Assembly: GCF_001183865.1 (NCBI RefSeq)
Contig: NZ_CP012020.1
Location: 1,612,001 to 1,676,000 of the forward strand
Length of the DNA: 64,000 bases
Direction of reading: 5' to 3'
Origin: Methylophilus sp. TWE2
GTDB lineage: Bacteria > Pseudomonadota > Gammaproteobacteria > Burkholderiales > Methylophilaceae
This document shows positions 38,434 to 47,261 of this stretch, piece after piece. The first letter of the stretch is position 1; every line of letters begins with the position of its first letter. The translations under genes were made by a program, and so were the position numbers. Below the pieces are notes generated by a model. The model made no database searches. It was not told the origin of the DNA and saw nothing but the letters and a program-made list of their open reading frames with translations.

Positions 38434-39236
38434 CAGCCAATCAAGCGGCACAGTTACAACAATCCCCATGTGAGAGTACCGCATTACATAGTGCCATTTA
38501 TACTGGCTGGGTGAGTCATCAACGCTTGCAGCCCAAACTGCATGGCTTTAAGTATCAGCTATTTATGCTCTACCTTGACTTGGAAGAACTGCCATTTTTG
38601 TTTAAAAACAATAGATTGTGGTCATATCTTAAAGTTAATCTTGCATACTTCCGACGACAAGATTATTTAGGGCCTGCTGAAAAACCATTGGAACTCTGCG
38701 TACGTGACCTGGTGGAAGAACAAACAGGCACACGTCCGCTCGGGCGCATAGGCCTGCTGACCCATTGCCGCTACTGGGGTGTTTGCTTTAACCCGGTGAG
38801 CTTTTATTACTGCCATGACCTGGATGGCAACCTGCAGGCCATCGTCAGCCATATCACTAATACGCCATGGAAAGAGCAGTTTGCTTATGTCCATGACGTC
38901 AAGCAAGACCACGCTTTACTGTTCAAATTACAGAAAGACTTTCATGTCTCACCGTTTATGCCCATGGATATCCAGTATCAATGGCAGTTTTCGCCCCCCG
39001 GTGAGACCTTGAATGTGCATATGCAAAACTGGCAGCAAGACAAGGCCATGTTTTATGCCACGCTCAAGATGCAACGCCAGCCCTGGCAAGCCAGCACGCT
39101 CAATCGCATGTTGCTCACCTATCCCTGGATGACATTGAAAGTCATTCTGGCAATTTACTGGCAAGCGCTAAAGCTATGGCTGAAAAAAATTCCTTTTTAT
39201 CCTCACCCGGACCCACACGCTAGAATCGGAGATTAA
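38430..39236 (+). CDS. DUF1365 family protein
   Basis: A 268-aa DUF1365 protein. Characteristic strings are GWVSHQRLQPKLHGFKYQLFMLYLDL, LTHCRYWGVCFNPVSFYYC and NTPWKEQFAYV. The protein is soluble or peripheral, and its activity is not established. It is genetically tied to CFA synthase in singlet-oxygen and membrane-stress regulons of other proteobacteria. It starts inside the end of the oxidoreductase gene and ends 2 bp before cfa. Confidence 0.9.
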   Translation: MTANQAAQLQQSPCESTALHSAIYTGWVSHQRLQPKLHGFKYQLFMLYLDLEELPFLFKNNRLWSYLKVNLAYFRRQDYLGPAEKPLELCVRDLVEEQTGTRPLGRIGLLTHCRYWGVCFNPVSFYYCHDLDGNLQAIVSHITNTPWKEQFAYVHDVKQDHALLFKLQKDFHVSPFMPMDIQYQWQFSPPGETLNVHMQNWQQDKAMFYATLKMQRQPWQASTLNRMLLTYPWMTLKVILAIYWQALKLWLKKIPFYPHPDPHARIGD

Positions 39237-39238
39237 TC

Positions 39239-40525
39239 ATGACGACGATGCCATCCCCTGCTCCATTGGTCGTTGACCCGCTGACCAAACCATTAAAATC
39301 CAAAAGTCGCGCTAAATGGGTGGCCAATTTAGCCAAATCGCAGGTGCTCAAACGACTACAACAACTCAGTATAGGCCAGTTAACGCTGATTGATGGTGCG
39401 GATCAATATGTGTTTGGGCAAGCAGTGAATGAAGCGCCTGCCGCCACCATTACAGTCCTGGATCCTCGTTTTTACGGTGAGATCGCCTTTGGTGGCAGCA
39501 TAGGCGCCGGGGAAGCCTACATGCTAGGTTACTGGCAGGCTGATTCTTTAACCGACGTAGTACGCTTAATGGTACTGAATCAGTCGGTGATGGATACGCT
39601 GGAAGGCGGTTACCAATGGCTGAGCAAACCGTTATTGAAAGTCTTTCATTGGCTAAACAGCAATAGCGAGGCCGGTAGCCAGAAAAATATTGCGGCGCAT
39701 TACGACCTGGGCAATGCTTTGTTCCAGTTATTCCTGGATCCCACCATGATGTACTCCTCGGCTATCTTTGACGAAGAGACTGCCAGCTTGCAAGCGGCTT
39801 CAGAACTTAAACTGAAAACCATTTGTGAAAAACTACAATTAACCCCTGCTGACCATGTGATTGAAATCGGCACCGGTTGGGGTGGCTTTGCCATCTATGC
39901 AGCCAAGCATTACGGCTGCCATGTCACGACGACCACGATTTCCGAACAACAATACTCCCTGGCAAAAGAACGCGTGATCGCAGAAGGCCTGCAAGACCAG
40001 ATTACGCTACTCAAACAGGACTACCGTCATTTGCAAGGGCAATATGACAAGCTGGTCTCCATAGAGATGATAGAGGCTGTGGGCCATCAATACTATGACA
40101 CTTACTTCAACAAAGTAAGCCAGTTATTGAAACCCGATGGCGTGGCGTTGATTCAGGCCATCACCATTGCAGACCAGCGCTACGATAGCGCTATCGGTTC
40201 GGTAGACTTTATTCAGCGCTATATCTTCCCTGGATCCAATATTCCATCCAATACCGCCATGCTAGTCAGCATGACGCGCGCCAGCGACCTGCGGCTGGTT
40301 GATTTGCAGGATATCGGCTTACATTACGCCACGACATTGCGTCACTGGCGGGAGAACTTCTTCGCCAATATTGAAGCAGTGAGGCAGCTGGGATATAGCG
40401 AAGCCTTTATTCGCATGTGGGATTTTTACCTGAGTTATTGTGAAGGCGGCTTTGCTGAATGTGCGTTGGGCGATGTACATCTGTTACTCGCAAAGCCTGG
40501 TTACCGGATCAAGCAGCGGGTGTAA
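39239..40525 (+). CDS. cfa: cyclopropane-fatty-acyl-phospholipid synthase
   Basis: A 428-aa full-length CFA synthase. An N-terminal lipid-binding region is followed by the catalytic domain: NIAAHYDLGNALFQLFLDPTMMYS, SAM motif EIGTGWGGFAIYAAKHYG, VSIEMIEAVGHQYY and IFPGSNIPS. It methylates cis double bonds of membrane phospholipids using SAM. GGAG lies 7 nt before the ATG. It is the last gene of the lipid operon. A 12-bp palindrome TGCGCATGCGCA (40528-40539) separates it from mnmC. Confidence 0.95.
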   Translation: MTTMPSPAPLVVDPLTKPLKSKSRAKWVANLAKSQVLKRLQQLSIGQLTLIDGADQYVFGQAVNEAPAATITVLDPRFYGEIAFGGSIGAGEAYMLGYWQADSLTDVVRLMVLNQSVMDTLEGGYQWLSKPLLKVFHWLNSNSEAGSQKNIAAHYDLGNALFQLFLDPTMMYSSAIFDEETASLQAASELKLKTICEKLQLTPADHVIEIGTGWGGFAIYAAKHYGCHVTTTTISEQQYSLAKERVIAEGLQDQITLLKQDYRHLQGQYDKLVSIEMIEAVGHQYYDTYFNKVSQLLKPDGVALIQAITIADQRYDSAIGSVDFIQRYIFPGSNIPSNTAMLVSMTRASDLRLVDLQDIGLHYATTLRHWRENFFANIEAVRQLGYSEAFIRMWDFYLSYCEGGFAECALGDVHLLLAKPGYRIKQRV

Positions 40526-40555
40526 GGTGCGCATGCGCATGATAAACTTGCGACC

Positions 40556-42529
40556 ATGAGTACACACGCAGTATTGGAATGGCGGGATGGCCTGCCCTAT
40601 TCCACAGCATTCGATGATGTCTATTTTTCCGTCAGCCCGGAACACCCCCAACATGGACTGGCTGAAACACGTTATGTTTTCTTACAGCATAACCAGTTGC
40701 AACAGCGCTGGCAGCAATTATCCACCGACAGACCCAGCCATTTTGTGATTGTTGAAACCGGTTTTGGCAGCGGGCTTAATTTCCTCTCTGCTTTACAACT
40801 TTGGCGCGAGACTGCACCGCCACAGGCTCATTTACATTTTGTCAGTGTTGAAATTGCCCCGTTTACCTTGCAAGACCTGCAAACGGCACATGCCCATTTC
40901 CCTGAGCTCGCTGAAGTCAGCCAGGCACTATGCAAGCAATATCGCTTGTTACAGCCTGGTTTTAATCAGCTTGAATTACCCGAATTTTCTGCCAGTTTGA
41001 CGTTATATATCGGCGATAGTGCCCAATTATTGCCTCAGTTAAACTTCAAGGCGGATGCCTGGTTTCTGGATGGCTTTGCACCGTCTAAAAACCCACAAAT
41101 GTGGCAGCCTTATCTATTTGAATGCATGGCCAGGTGCGCTCATCCGCACACAACCTTTGCAACCTTCACAAGCGCAGGACTCGTTAGACGGGGCTTGCAG
41201 TCGGCAGGTTTCCAGGTCGAAAAAACACGTGGATTTGGCAACAAGCGTGAGATGCTATGCGGGCAATGGCCAGCTGCTGTAATGAGCCAACCCACGCGAC
41301 CACATTTGCCTAAAATAGCCATCATTGGCGCCGGCATTGCTGGTTGCAGCAGTGCATGGTTCCTGGCTAATTTAGGGTGTGAGGTGCACGTGTTCGAGCG
41401 GGCAGCGACCATCGCCAATGGCGCTTCTGGTAATCCACGCGGCATGCTCTATCCACGTTTAAACGCAGAAAAACCGCTCAATGACCACTTAGCCTGGCGC
41501 AGTTACAGCTTCAGCCTGAGGCATTATGCCAACCTTGATTTAGGAAACGATGGCTTTCAGGTGTGTGGTTTGGTACAGCTTGGCGGAAGTCCAAGAGAAC
41601 TAAAACGCGTACAAAAAGTGGCTGCCAGATATGCTGACTTAGGCTTGTTACAGAAACTGGATGCGCAACAGGCCAGTGTTCAGGCCGGGGTCACATTGGC
41701 GCATGACAGTCTGTTTTTTGAGCATGGTGCCTGGGTGAATCCAAACATGGCTTGCATGCGCATGCTGCAGCACAAGAATGTCCACTTGCATGTGAGCCAC
41801 GAAGTCACCGGCTTGGTCAAGCAAGCTTCTGGCTGGCAGTTGCAAATGAATGATGCCAAGTTGAGCGAGCATTTTGATGCAGTGATTATCTGCAATGCGG
41901 CCGAGGCCAACACGCTGCTGCCGGATAGTGGCATGTGGTTGAATCCTGTACGCGGGCAGATGGGGATGATTGCTGCACAACCGTCAATGAACAGCCTAAA
42001 AACCATTCTTTGTGGCGATGGCTACCTGACCCCTGAACATCAAGGCCAACACGCAATGGGGGCAACTTTTGCGCCGGGAGATAATGACACGGGTATTCGC
42101 GAAGAAGACAATCTGGATAATCTAGAGATGGTGAGTAGGCTAAGCGCAGACTTTAATCAAGCGCTGCACGCAGAAATCACTTTTGCACGCGCGTCGTTAC
42201 GATGCGGATCGCCTGATTACCTGCCTTACGTAGGCCAGGTATTGCCGCTAGAGCCACTCAAATTACAAAATGCGCCCATCGAAAGAACTCAGGATTTGCC
42301 CTCTTCTCAAGGACTCTATGCGCATGTTGCGCATGGCAGCAAAGGCCTGATGACAGCGCCTTTTTGTGCGGCGATATTGGCAAGGCGCTTATTAATAGAC
42401 TTTGGGCACGCTCTGCCACAACTCACTGAAGACAGTTTCTGGCATGGCTTGCACCCGCAGCGCCATGTGTTCAAGCAATTGGGGTGGCAATCGTTGATGC
42501 AGCCTTTTAGTGACAAGGTGCCGACATGA
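40556..42529 (+). CDS. mnmC: bifunctional tRNA 5-methylaminomethyl-2-thiouridine synthase MnmC
   Basis: A 657-aa fused enzyme for the last two steps of mnm5s2U34 formation. The N-terminal methyltransferase half (about 1-235) has VETGFGSGLNFLSALQLW and DAWFLDGFAPSKNPQMW. The C-terminal FAD oxidase half (about 255-657) has IAIIGAGIAGCSSAWFLANLG and HGSKGLMTAPFCA. The length is normal. It overlaps the next gene by 4 bp (ATGA), an unexpected partner. Confidence 0.96.
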   Translation: MSTHAVLEWRDGLPYSTAFDDVYFSVSPEHPQHGLAETRYVFLQHNQLQQRWQQLSTDRPSHFVIVETGFGSGLNFLSALQLWRETAPPQAHLHFVSVEIAPFTLQDLQTAHAHFPELAEVSQALCKQYRLLQPGFNQLELPEFSASLTLYIGDSAQLLPQLNFKADAWFLDGFAPSKNPQMWQPYLFECMARCAHPHTTFATFTSAGLVRRGLQSAGFQVEKTRGFGNKREMLCGQWPAAVMSQPTRPHLPKIAIIGAGIAGCSSAWFLANLGCEVHVFERAATIANGASGNPRGMLYPRLNAEKPLNDHLAWRSYSFSLRHYANLDLGNDGFQVCGLVQLGGSPRELKRVQKVAARYADLGLLQKLDAQQASVQAGVTLAHDSLFFEHGAWVNPNMACMRMLQHKNVHLHVSHEVTGLVKQASGWQLQMNDAKLSEHFDAVIICNAAEANTLLPDSGMWLNPVRGQMGMIAAQPSMNSLKTILCGDGYLTPEHQGQHAMGATFAPGDNDTGIREEDNLDNLEMVSRLSADFNQALHAEITFARASLRCGSPDYLPYVGQVLPLEPLKLQNAPIERTQDLPSSQGLYAHVAHGSKGLMTAPFCAAILARRLLIDFGHALPQLTEDSFWHGLHPQRHVFKQLGWQSLMQPFSDKVPT

Positions 42530-44298
42530 ACTCTACTATTGAGCGATTACAAAAGAAACTGCAGCTTTCGCCGCAAGACCCAGAGCTACATTATGAATTA
42601 GGGCGCTGTTACCTGGCCCTCAGGCAGGCAGATGCCGCGGAGCAAGCGTTTAAGCAGGCGCTGCACTGGGCACAGGGTCATCCGCAAATCCTCATGCAGT
42701 TGGGCAATGTCGCCAGTATGAAAGGCAATGAAACTGTCGCTGCTGAGTATTTCAGGCAGTCATTAAAGCAGGATGCGCAGCAGGCCGACGTGCACTTTAA
42801 CCTGGCCAACAGCTTACGTAAGTTAGGAGAACATGCATCTGCGATTCAACATTATCTGGCGTCTCTGCGCCTCTCGCCACAGGATGCCGAGTGTCATAAC
42901 AACTTGGGCAATGCTTATCGCGAGCAAGGTCAACTGGATCTCGCGGTTGCTGCGTATGCACAAGCGATAAAACTTGATCCACAGTTAATGCATGCCAAAG
43001 TACACTGGATTCATCAAAAACAGCATATGGCCGATTGGCAAGGGCTGGAGGTCGCCATCGCAGAGATCCGGGAAGCAGTGAGATCACATGCTCAAGCGCG
43101 CATTCCTCCCTTTGCCTTTTTGGCCATGCCGGGAACGACTGACAAAGAGCAACTTGATTGTGCCAGCCTATGGGCGCAACAGCATTACGGTCATATCCAA
43201 CCTTTACCAACACCTGCTTCTAAAGCCTCACCTGAGCGTATAAAGCTGGCTTATATTTCTTCTGATTTCCGCCGTCATCCTTTGGCTTACTTAGTCACAG
43301 ATGTGATTGCAGCCCATGACCGCCATCAATTTGAAGTCACCCTATATACCAATGCCGAAGATGACCAATCACCGGAACGGCAAGCGTTTGTGGCAGCAGC
43401 AGATCAATGGGTGGACATCACGCATATGACGGATACAGAAGTTGCGACGCATATGCGTGATGCTGGCATCGATGTTCTGATAGACCTGACCGGTTATACA
43501 CAACGTAGCCGCTGTGGAGTGACAGCATATCGGCCTGCGCGCAAACATATCAACTGGCTGGGCTATCCTGGGAGTATGGGCTTTCTTCATGGCAGACCAT
43601 TGTTTGATGCTATCGTGATTGATGAAACGCTCAAGTCGGCTACATTGGCAGAACAGCCTGTTCTGCTACCCTGCTATCAACCTAACAATGCCCGCCGCCC
43701 GGAGGCGGATGCAGGAACGCGTGCACAGCATGGCTTGCCTGAACAAGGCTTCGTATTTTGCTGCCTGAATCAGAGTTTTAAGATCACGCCAGACATCTTT
43801 GCCAGCTGGATGCACATCCTTGAACAAGTCCCAGGCAGTGTATTATGGCTATTACAAAGCAATGTCTGGGCGACACGCAATTTGCAGCAACAAGCGCAGG
43901 TAGCAGGCATCGAGGCAAAACGATTGATATTTGCACCCCGTATGCCTATTGAGCAGCATATTGCCCGGCAACAACATGCAGACCTCATGCTGGACACCAG
44001 CCCTTATAATGCACACACCACGGCCAGCGATGCTTTGTGGCAAGGCATCCCGATAATCACGGTGGCAGGCGAGACTTTCCCGGCCAGGGTCAGCGCCAGC
44101 CTGCTCCATCGCGTTGGCCTGCCTGAATGTATCTGTGCCGATTGGAAAGCGCTTGAGCAACGCGCGATTGATTTGGCGCGCGACTCCGCTGCTCTGGCTG
44201 AACTAAAAACAAAATTAAAGAATCAAGCACAGGTATTATTTGAACCAGAAATTTTTTGCCGGCAATTGGAACAGTCATTGGTGCAATTATTATCTTGA
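42526..44298 (+). CDS. TPR protein with O-GlcNAc-transferase-like (SPINDLY) C-terminal domain
   Basis: A 590-aa protein. The N-terminal 150 residues form about four tetratricopeptide repeats (DPELHYELGRCYLALRQADA and similar). The rest is a GT41-like domain with LAYISSDFRRHPLAYL, INWLGYPGSMG, FCCLNQSFKITPDIF, LLQSNVWATRNL and LMLDTSPYNAHTTASDALW. Such proteins transfer sugars to proteins; the target here is unknown. The stop codon is 4 bp before the MITE copy at 44303, so the element forms its 3' flank. Confidence 0.92.
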   Translation: MNSTIERLQKKLQLSPQDPELHYELGRCYLALRQADAAEQAFKQALHWAQGHPQILMQLGNVASMKGNETVAAEYFRQSLKQDAQQADVHFNLANSLRKLGEHASAIQHYLASLRLSPQDAECHNNLGNAYREQGQLDLAVAAYAQAIKLDPQLMHAKVHWIHQKQHMADWQGLEVAIAEIREAVRSHAQARIPPFAFLAMPGTTDKEQLDCASLWAQQHYGHIQPLPTPASKASPERIKLAYISSDFRRHPLAYLVTDVIAAHDRHQFEVTLYTNAEDDQSPERQAFVAAADQWVDITHMTDTEVATHMRDAGIDVLIDLTGYTQRSRCGVTAYRPARKHINWLGYPGSMGFLHGRPLFDAIVIDETLKSATLAEQPVLLPCYQPNNARRPEADAGTRAQHGLPEQGFVFCCLNQSFKITPDIFASWMHILEQVPGSVLWLLQSNVWATRNLQQQAQVAGIEAKRLIFAPRMPIEQHIARQQHADLMLDTSPYNAHTTASDALWQGIPIITVAGETFPARVSASLLHRVGLPECICADWKALEQRAIDLARDSAALAELKTKLKNQAQVLFEPEIFCRQLEQSLVQLLS

Positions 44299-44302
44299 AC
44301 CA

Positions 44303-44580
44303 GGGCCTGTTAACGCTATTTCAGTTGCCGCTGCTGGAGAGCATTTATTCGTTACGCAAGGCGGAAAGAGTCACAGTAATAGATTTGGTGTAGCTGGCTA
44401 CATAAGCGATAGACAACGTAGCGAAGCGAATAAATGGCTACAGCCCGCAGGGTTACCTCTGTCATCAGCGCTCTCCGCGTTGTTCGGCGCTTGTTGGGAA
44501 TCACCAAACTGCGCTTCTCACGCCTTGATAGAACTGATGACAGAGGCAACATCGACAATTGAAATAGCGTTAACAGGCCC
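44303..44580. repeat. MITE-like inverted-repeat element, copy 2
   Basis: A 278-bp element with the same perfect terminal repeats as copy 1 (21 bp here) but in the opposite orientation and about 18 bp longer inside. Flanks read CCAG on the left and CTAG on the right, so the target duplication is imperfect. It fills the whole gap between two convergent genes: it starts 4 bp after the TPR gene and touches the stop codon of the EamA gene. It has no transposase gene. Confidence 0.85.
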
Positions 44581-45491
44581 TAGCCAGACTCCCCCACACT
44601 GACCGACAACATTCCCGCAGCAAGGATACAACAGCCCCCAGCCATCTCAATCAGAGACATGGTTTCATGCGCCAAAAAATAGGCTGCAATGGCCGCCACA
44701 ATCAGCTCGGACATAAATAAAACTGAGGCCTGAATGGCAGGGATTTTAGTGACGCCGTATTGCACCAGCAATGTGGCTGAGACCAGCAGCAAGGCAATGA
44801 TAAACAGCGTGATAAAAACATGTGGCGTAGCTGCAGAGGCTACGACATACACCATGCCAGCGCTGCCAGATTGCCACAACAGTATCAGCAATGACAATGC
44901 AAAAACGCCAAGCCAGACCAGCATGCCTTTTGCTGCAATGGTCAAATGGGTTGAAAAACGTGTGATGACATTCGTCAGCGAAAAACCTATGCCAGCCGAC
45001 AAGGCCAGCCAGTCAGAGGTCGATTGCGGCCAAGGCCATATCCATTGGCCATCCGTCAGCATCAGCACCGCTCCAAGCAAGGATAAGCCAATAGCCAGTA
45101 GTTGAGGTTTATGCCAGGGTTCATGTAGCCAGATTCTGGCGAGCAATAGCGTCCATAATGGTGACAGGTAAAACAGGAGCATGACACGCATCACTTCACC
45201 ATCAATGATCGCCAGCACATAAGCCAGATTTGTCCAACCTGCCACCACACTCAGCCAATAAGCTGAAGCAGGCACGTGCGGGATACGTTTGAAGCGTGGC
45301 CAGAACAGCATGCCGCCCAGCAGCAAGGCCAAGCTGTAACTTAACAAGCTGGATTGTACCCCTGACAAGCCTATTTCATTTAATAACCGGTACGGATACC
45401 AGATAATGCCCCAGCACAAAGCACCATAAATCAGGGCGGCAGAAGCCATGTATTTTTGCCGGGAAGTTTTTTGTTTATACGACAGGCTCAC
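44580..45491 (-). CDS. EamA/DMT-family transporter
   Basis: A 303-aa protein with ten hydrophobic helices in two EamA repeats, of the drug/metabolite transporter superfamily; substrate not known. The GTG at 45491 gives 14 residues before TM1; an in-frame ATG at 45449 is an equally possible start, and neither has a clear Shine-Dalgarno. The TAG stop (44580-44582) lies on the edge of the MITE, so the present C-terminus (VGESG) may have been set by the insertion. It is divergent from dapC with only 15 bp between starts. Confidence 0.87.
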   Translation of the reverse strand: MSLSYKQKTSRQKYMASAALIYGALCWGIIWYPYRLLNEIGLSGVQSSLLSYSLALLLGGMLFWPRFKRIPHVPASAYWLSVVAGWTNLAYVLAIIDGEVMRVMLLFYLSPLWTLLLARIWLHEPWHKPQLLAIGLSLLGAVLMLTDGQWIWPWPQSTSDWLALSAGIGFSLTNVITRFSTHLTIAAKGMLVWLGVFALSLLILLWQSGSAGMVYVVASAATPHVFITLFIIALLLVSATLLVQYGVTKIPAIQASVLFMSELIVAAIAAYFLAHETMSLIEMAGGCCILAAGMLSVSVGESG

Positions 45492-45498
45492 TTATAAT
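45471..45498 (+). promoter_or_regulatory. probable sigma-70 promoter giving a leaderless dapC mRNA
   Basis: TTGTTT (45471-45476), 16-bp spacer, TATAAT (45493-45498). Initiation 7-9 bp downstream falls at 45505-45507, on or just before the A of the dapC ATG (45507). No Shine-Dalgarno precedes that ATG, which fits a leaderless transcript. The -35 region lies inside the EamA coding sequence. Confidence 0.6.
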
Positions 45499-45506
45499 AC
45501 ACACCT

Positions 45507-46700
45507 ATGAATCCAAATTTAAACCACCTTCAACCCTACCCGTTCCAGCGTTTGCGTGACCTGTTTCAGGGACTGACACCCAACCCGGCATTCAGCCATG
45601 TCAACCTGTCGATTGGTGAACCTAAACATGCCACTCCAAGCATCATCAGCGAAGCACTTGCAAACAACTTGAGTGGATTGGCCAGCTATCCTACCACAAT
45701 CGGCGTGCCCGCTTTGCGTGAAGCGATCAATCAGTGGCTGCAACGCCGATACAAGATTCCAGCGCTCAACATCGACAAAGCCATACTGCCTGTGAATGGC
45801 AGCCGTGAAGCCCTGTTTGCGTTTGCACAAGCGGTGATTGATAGCAGTACGACTCAACAGCCGGTGGTGATTTCGCCCAACCCGTTTTACCAGATTTACG
45901 AAGGTGCGGCCTTTTTGGCAGGCGCACAGCCCTACTTTATCAATACCACACCTGACAACGACTATGTCATGGACCTAACACAAGTCCCTGTCGAAGTCCT
46001 CAAACGAACCCAACTGGTATTTGTCTGCAGCCCTGGTAATCCATCCGGTAAAGTCATGGATATCCAGGCTTGGAAAACTCTGTTTGAGTTATCAGATCAA
46101 TACGGATTCGTCATTGCCTCAGATGAATGTTATTCGGAAATTTATTTCGATGAAGCACAACCTCCGGTCGGTGCACTACAAGCAGCGCATCAACTCGGTC
46201 GCGACGACTTTAAGCGCATCGTCATGTTCAGCTCTCTATCCAAACGCTCCAATGTACCTGGCATGCGCTCTGGTTTTGTCGCTGGTGATGTAGAGATTAT
46301 CGAAAAGTTTGCCTTGTATCGTACCTACCACGGCTGCGCGATGAACCCGGCTGTGCAAGCTGCGAGTATCGTTGCCTGGAATGACGAAGAGCATGTCATT
46401 CATAACCGAGCGCTTTATAGCAAGAAATTCAATGCTGTAACGCCAATCTTACAAAAAGTTTGGCCAAAAACCCAATTACCTGATGCTGCATTTTATTTAT
46501 GGATTAATACGGAAAAAGACGATACGCAGGTAGCCAAGCAGTTGTATCAAGAGTTGAATATTACGGTCTTACCAGGTTCTTTTTTGGCGCGGGAGGCCCA
46601 TGGCCTGAATCCTGGTAAAGGATTTATTCGTATGGCACTCGTTGCCTCATATGAAGAGACAATCGCTGCTGCAGACAGGGTCAGCGAGTTTTTGAAATAA
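45507..46700 (+). CDS. dapC: succinyldiaminopimelate transaminase DapC
   Basis: A 397-aa class I/II PLP aminotransferase of the lysine/diaminopimelate pathway. Motifs seen are VNLSIGEPKHATP, VNGSREALFAFAQAV, CSPGNPSGKV, SDECYSEIYFDE and the PLP-lysine region FSSLSKRSNVPGMRSGF. The N-terminus MNPNLNHLQPYPFQRL is characteristic of the DapC subfamily. The start appears leaderless. A strong bidirectional terminator follows. Confidence 0.92.
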   Translation: MNPNLNHLQPYPFQRLRDLFQGLTPNPAFSHVNLSIGEPKHATPSIISEALANNLSGLASYPTTIGVPALREAINQWLQRRYKIPALNIDKAILPVNGSREALFAFAQAVIDSSTTQQPVVISPNPFYQIYEGAAFLAGAQPYFINTTPDNDYVMDLTQVPVEVLKRTQLVFVCSPGNPSGKVMDIQAWKTLFELSDQYGFVIASDECYSEIYFDEAQPPVGALQAAHQLGRDDFKRIVMFSSLSKRSNVPGMRSGFVAGDVEIIEKFALYRTYHGCAMNPAVQAASIVAWNDEEHVIHNRALYSKKFNAVTPILQKVWPKTQLPDAAFYLWINTEKDDTQVAKQLYQELNITVLPGSFLAREAHGLNPGKGFIRMALVASYEETIAAADRVSEFLK

Positions 46701-46727
46701 ACATTAAAAACCTGCTACGGCATCAAC

Positions 46728-46762
46728 AAAAAAGCCAGCGGCAATATAGCGCTGGCTTTTTT
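46728..46762. terminator. bidirectional terminator between dapC and the PEP-CTERM genes
   Basis: A-rich run, stem GCCAGCG/CGCTGGC (46734-46740 with 46750-46756) and then TTTTTT. The A-tract on one side and the T-tract on the other allow termination in both directions. It serves dapC (plus) and the PEP-CTERM unit ending at 46781 (minus). Confidence 0.9.
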
Positions 46763-46780
46763 GTCATTGATCATTATAGA

Positions 46781-47236
46781 TCAGGCAGACTTCCTGCGGA
46801 CAATCAATCCGAGTATACCCAATCCCATTAACATCAGCGCGCTGCTTTCAGCTTCTGGTACTGGAGAAGCGCCTATGGCTGTTTGACCACTAATAGACCC
46901 TAAGGCAGAAGTAAATGAACCTTTGGCATCCAGCACTGAAGCGTTAAAAAACAAAGTATAGTTACCTGCAATAAATGAAGTAAAGCCCAGTGCAAACTGA
47001 TTGGTGCTCGTATCCTTGTTCAGGCTCAACACTACATCACCTGCTGCATTTTTAATATCCAGGACAGTCGCTGTTGCTGAAATCGCATAACCACTGAGGA
47101 CAAAGTTACCTGTTTCGCTCACAACAGGAATTGCCATACCTTTAGTCTGATTGAATGTATAAGTAGCGGCGAAAACACCTGAAGACATCGCAAGCAATGC
47201 CAAACCGATAACGCTTCTTTTAATTAATTGACGCAT
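46781..47236 (-). CDS. PEP-CTERM exported protein 5
   Basis: A 151-aa protein; ATG 47236 chosen because GGAG lies upstream (the longer frame overlaps the preceding gene). Signal peptide MRQLIKRSVIGLALLAMSSGVFA. The mature part is Ser/Thr/Ala/Gly-rich with a beta-strand pattern. The C-terminal sorting signal PVPEAESSALMLMGLGILG is followed by VRRKSA; the usual PEP is PVPEAE, a close variant. It would be cleaved and anchored by an exosortase. Only 25 bp separate it from the preceding PEP-CTERM gene, so they share a transcript. Confidence 0.85.
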   Translation of the reverse strand: MRQLIKRSVIGLALLAMSSGVFAATYTFNQTKGMAIPVVSETGNFVLSGYAISATATVLDIKNAAGDVVLSLNKDTSTNQFALGFTSFIAGNYTLFFNASVLDAKGSFTSALGSISGQTAIGASPVPEAESSALMLMGLGILGLIVRRKSA

Positions 47237-47261
47237 GATGATCACTCCGATATGAGAATAA

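Noticed and set aside
40528..40539. 12-bp palindrome TGCGCATGCGCA between cfa and mnmC
   Set aside because: Short alternating sequence with no positional or repeat support elsewhere; kept only as a note in the cfa entry.
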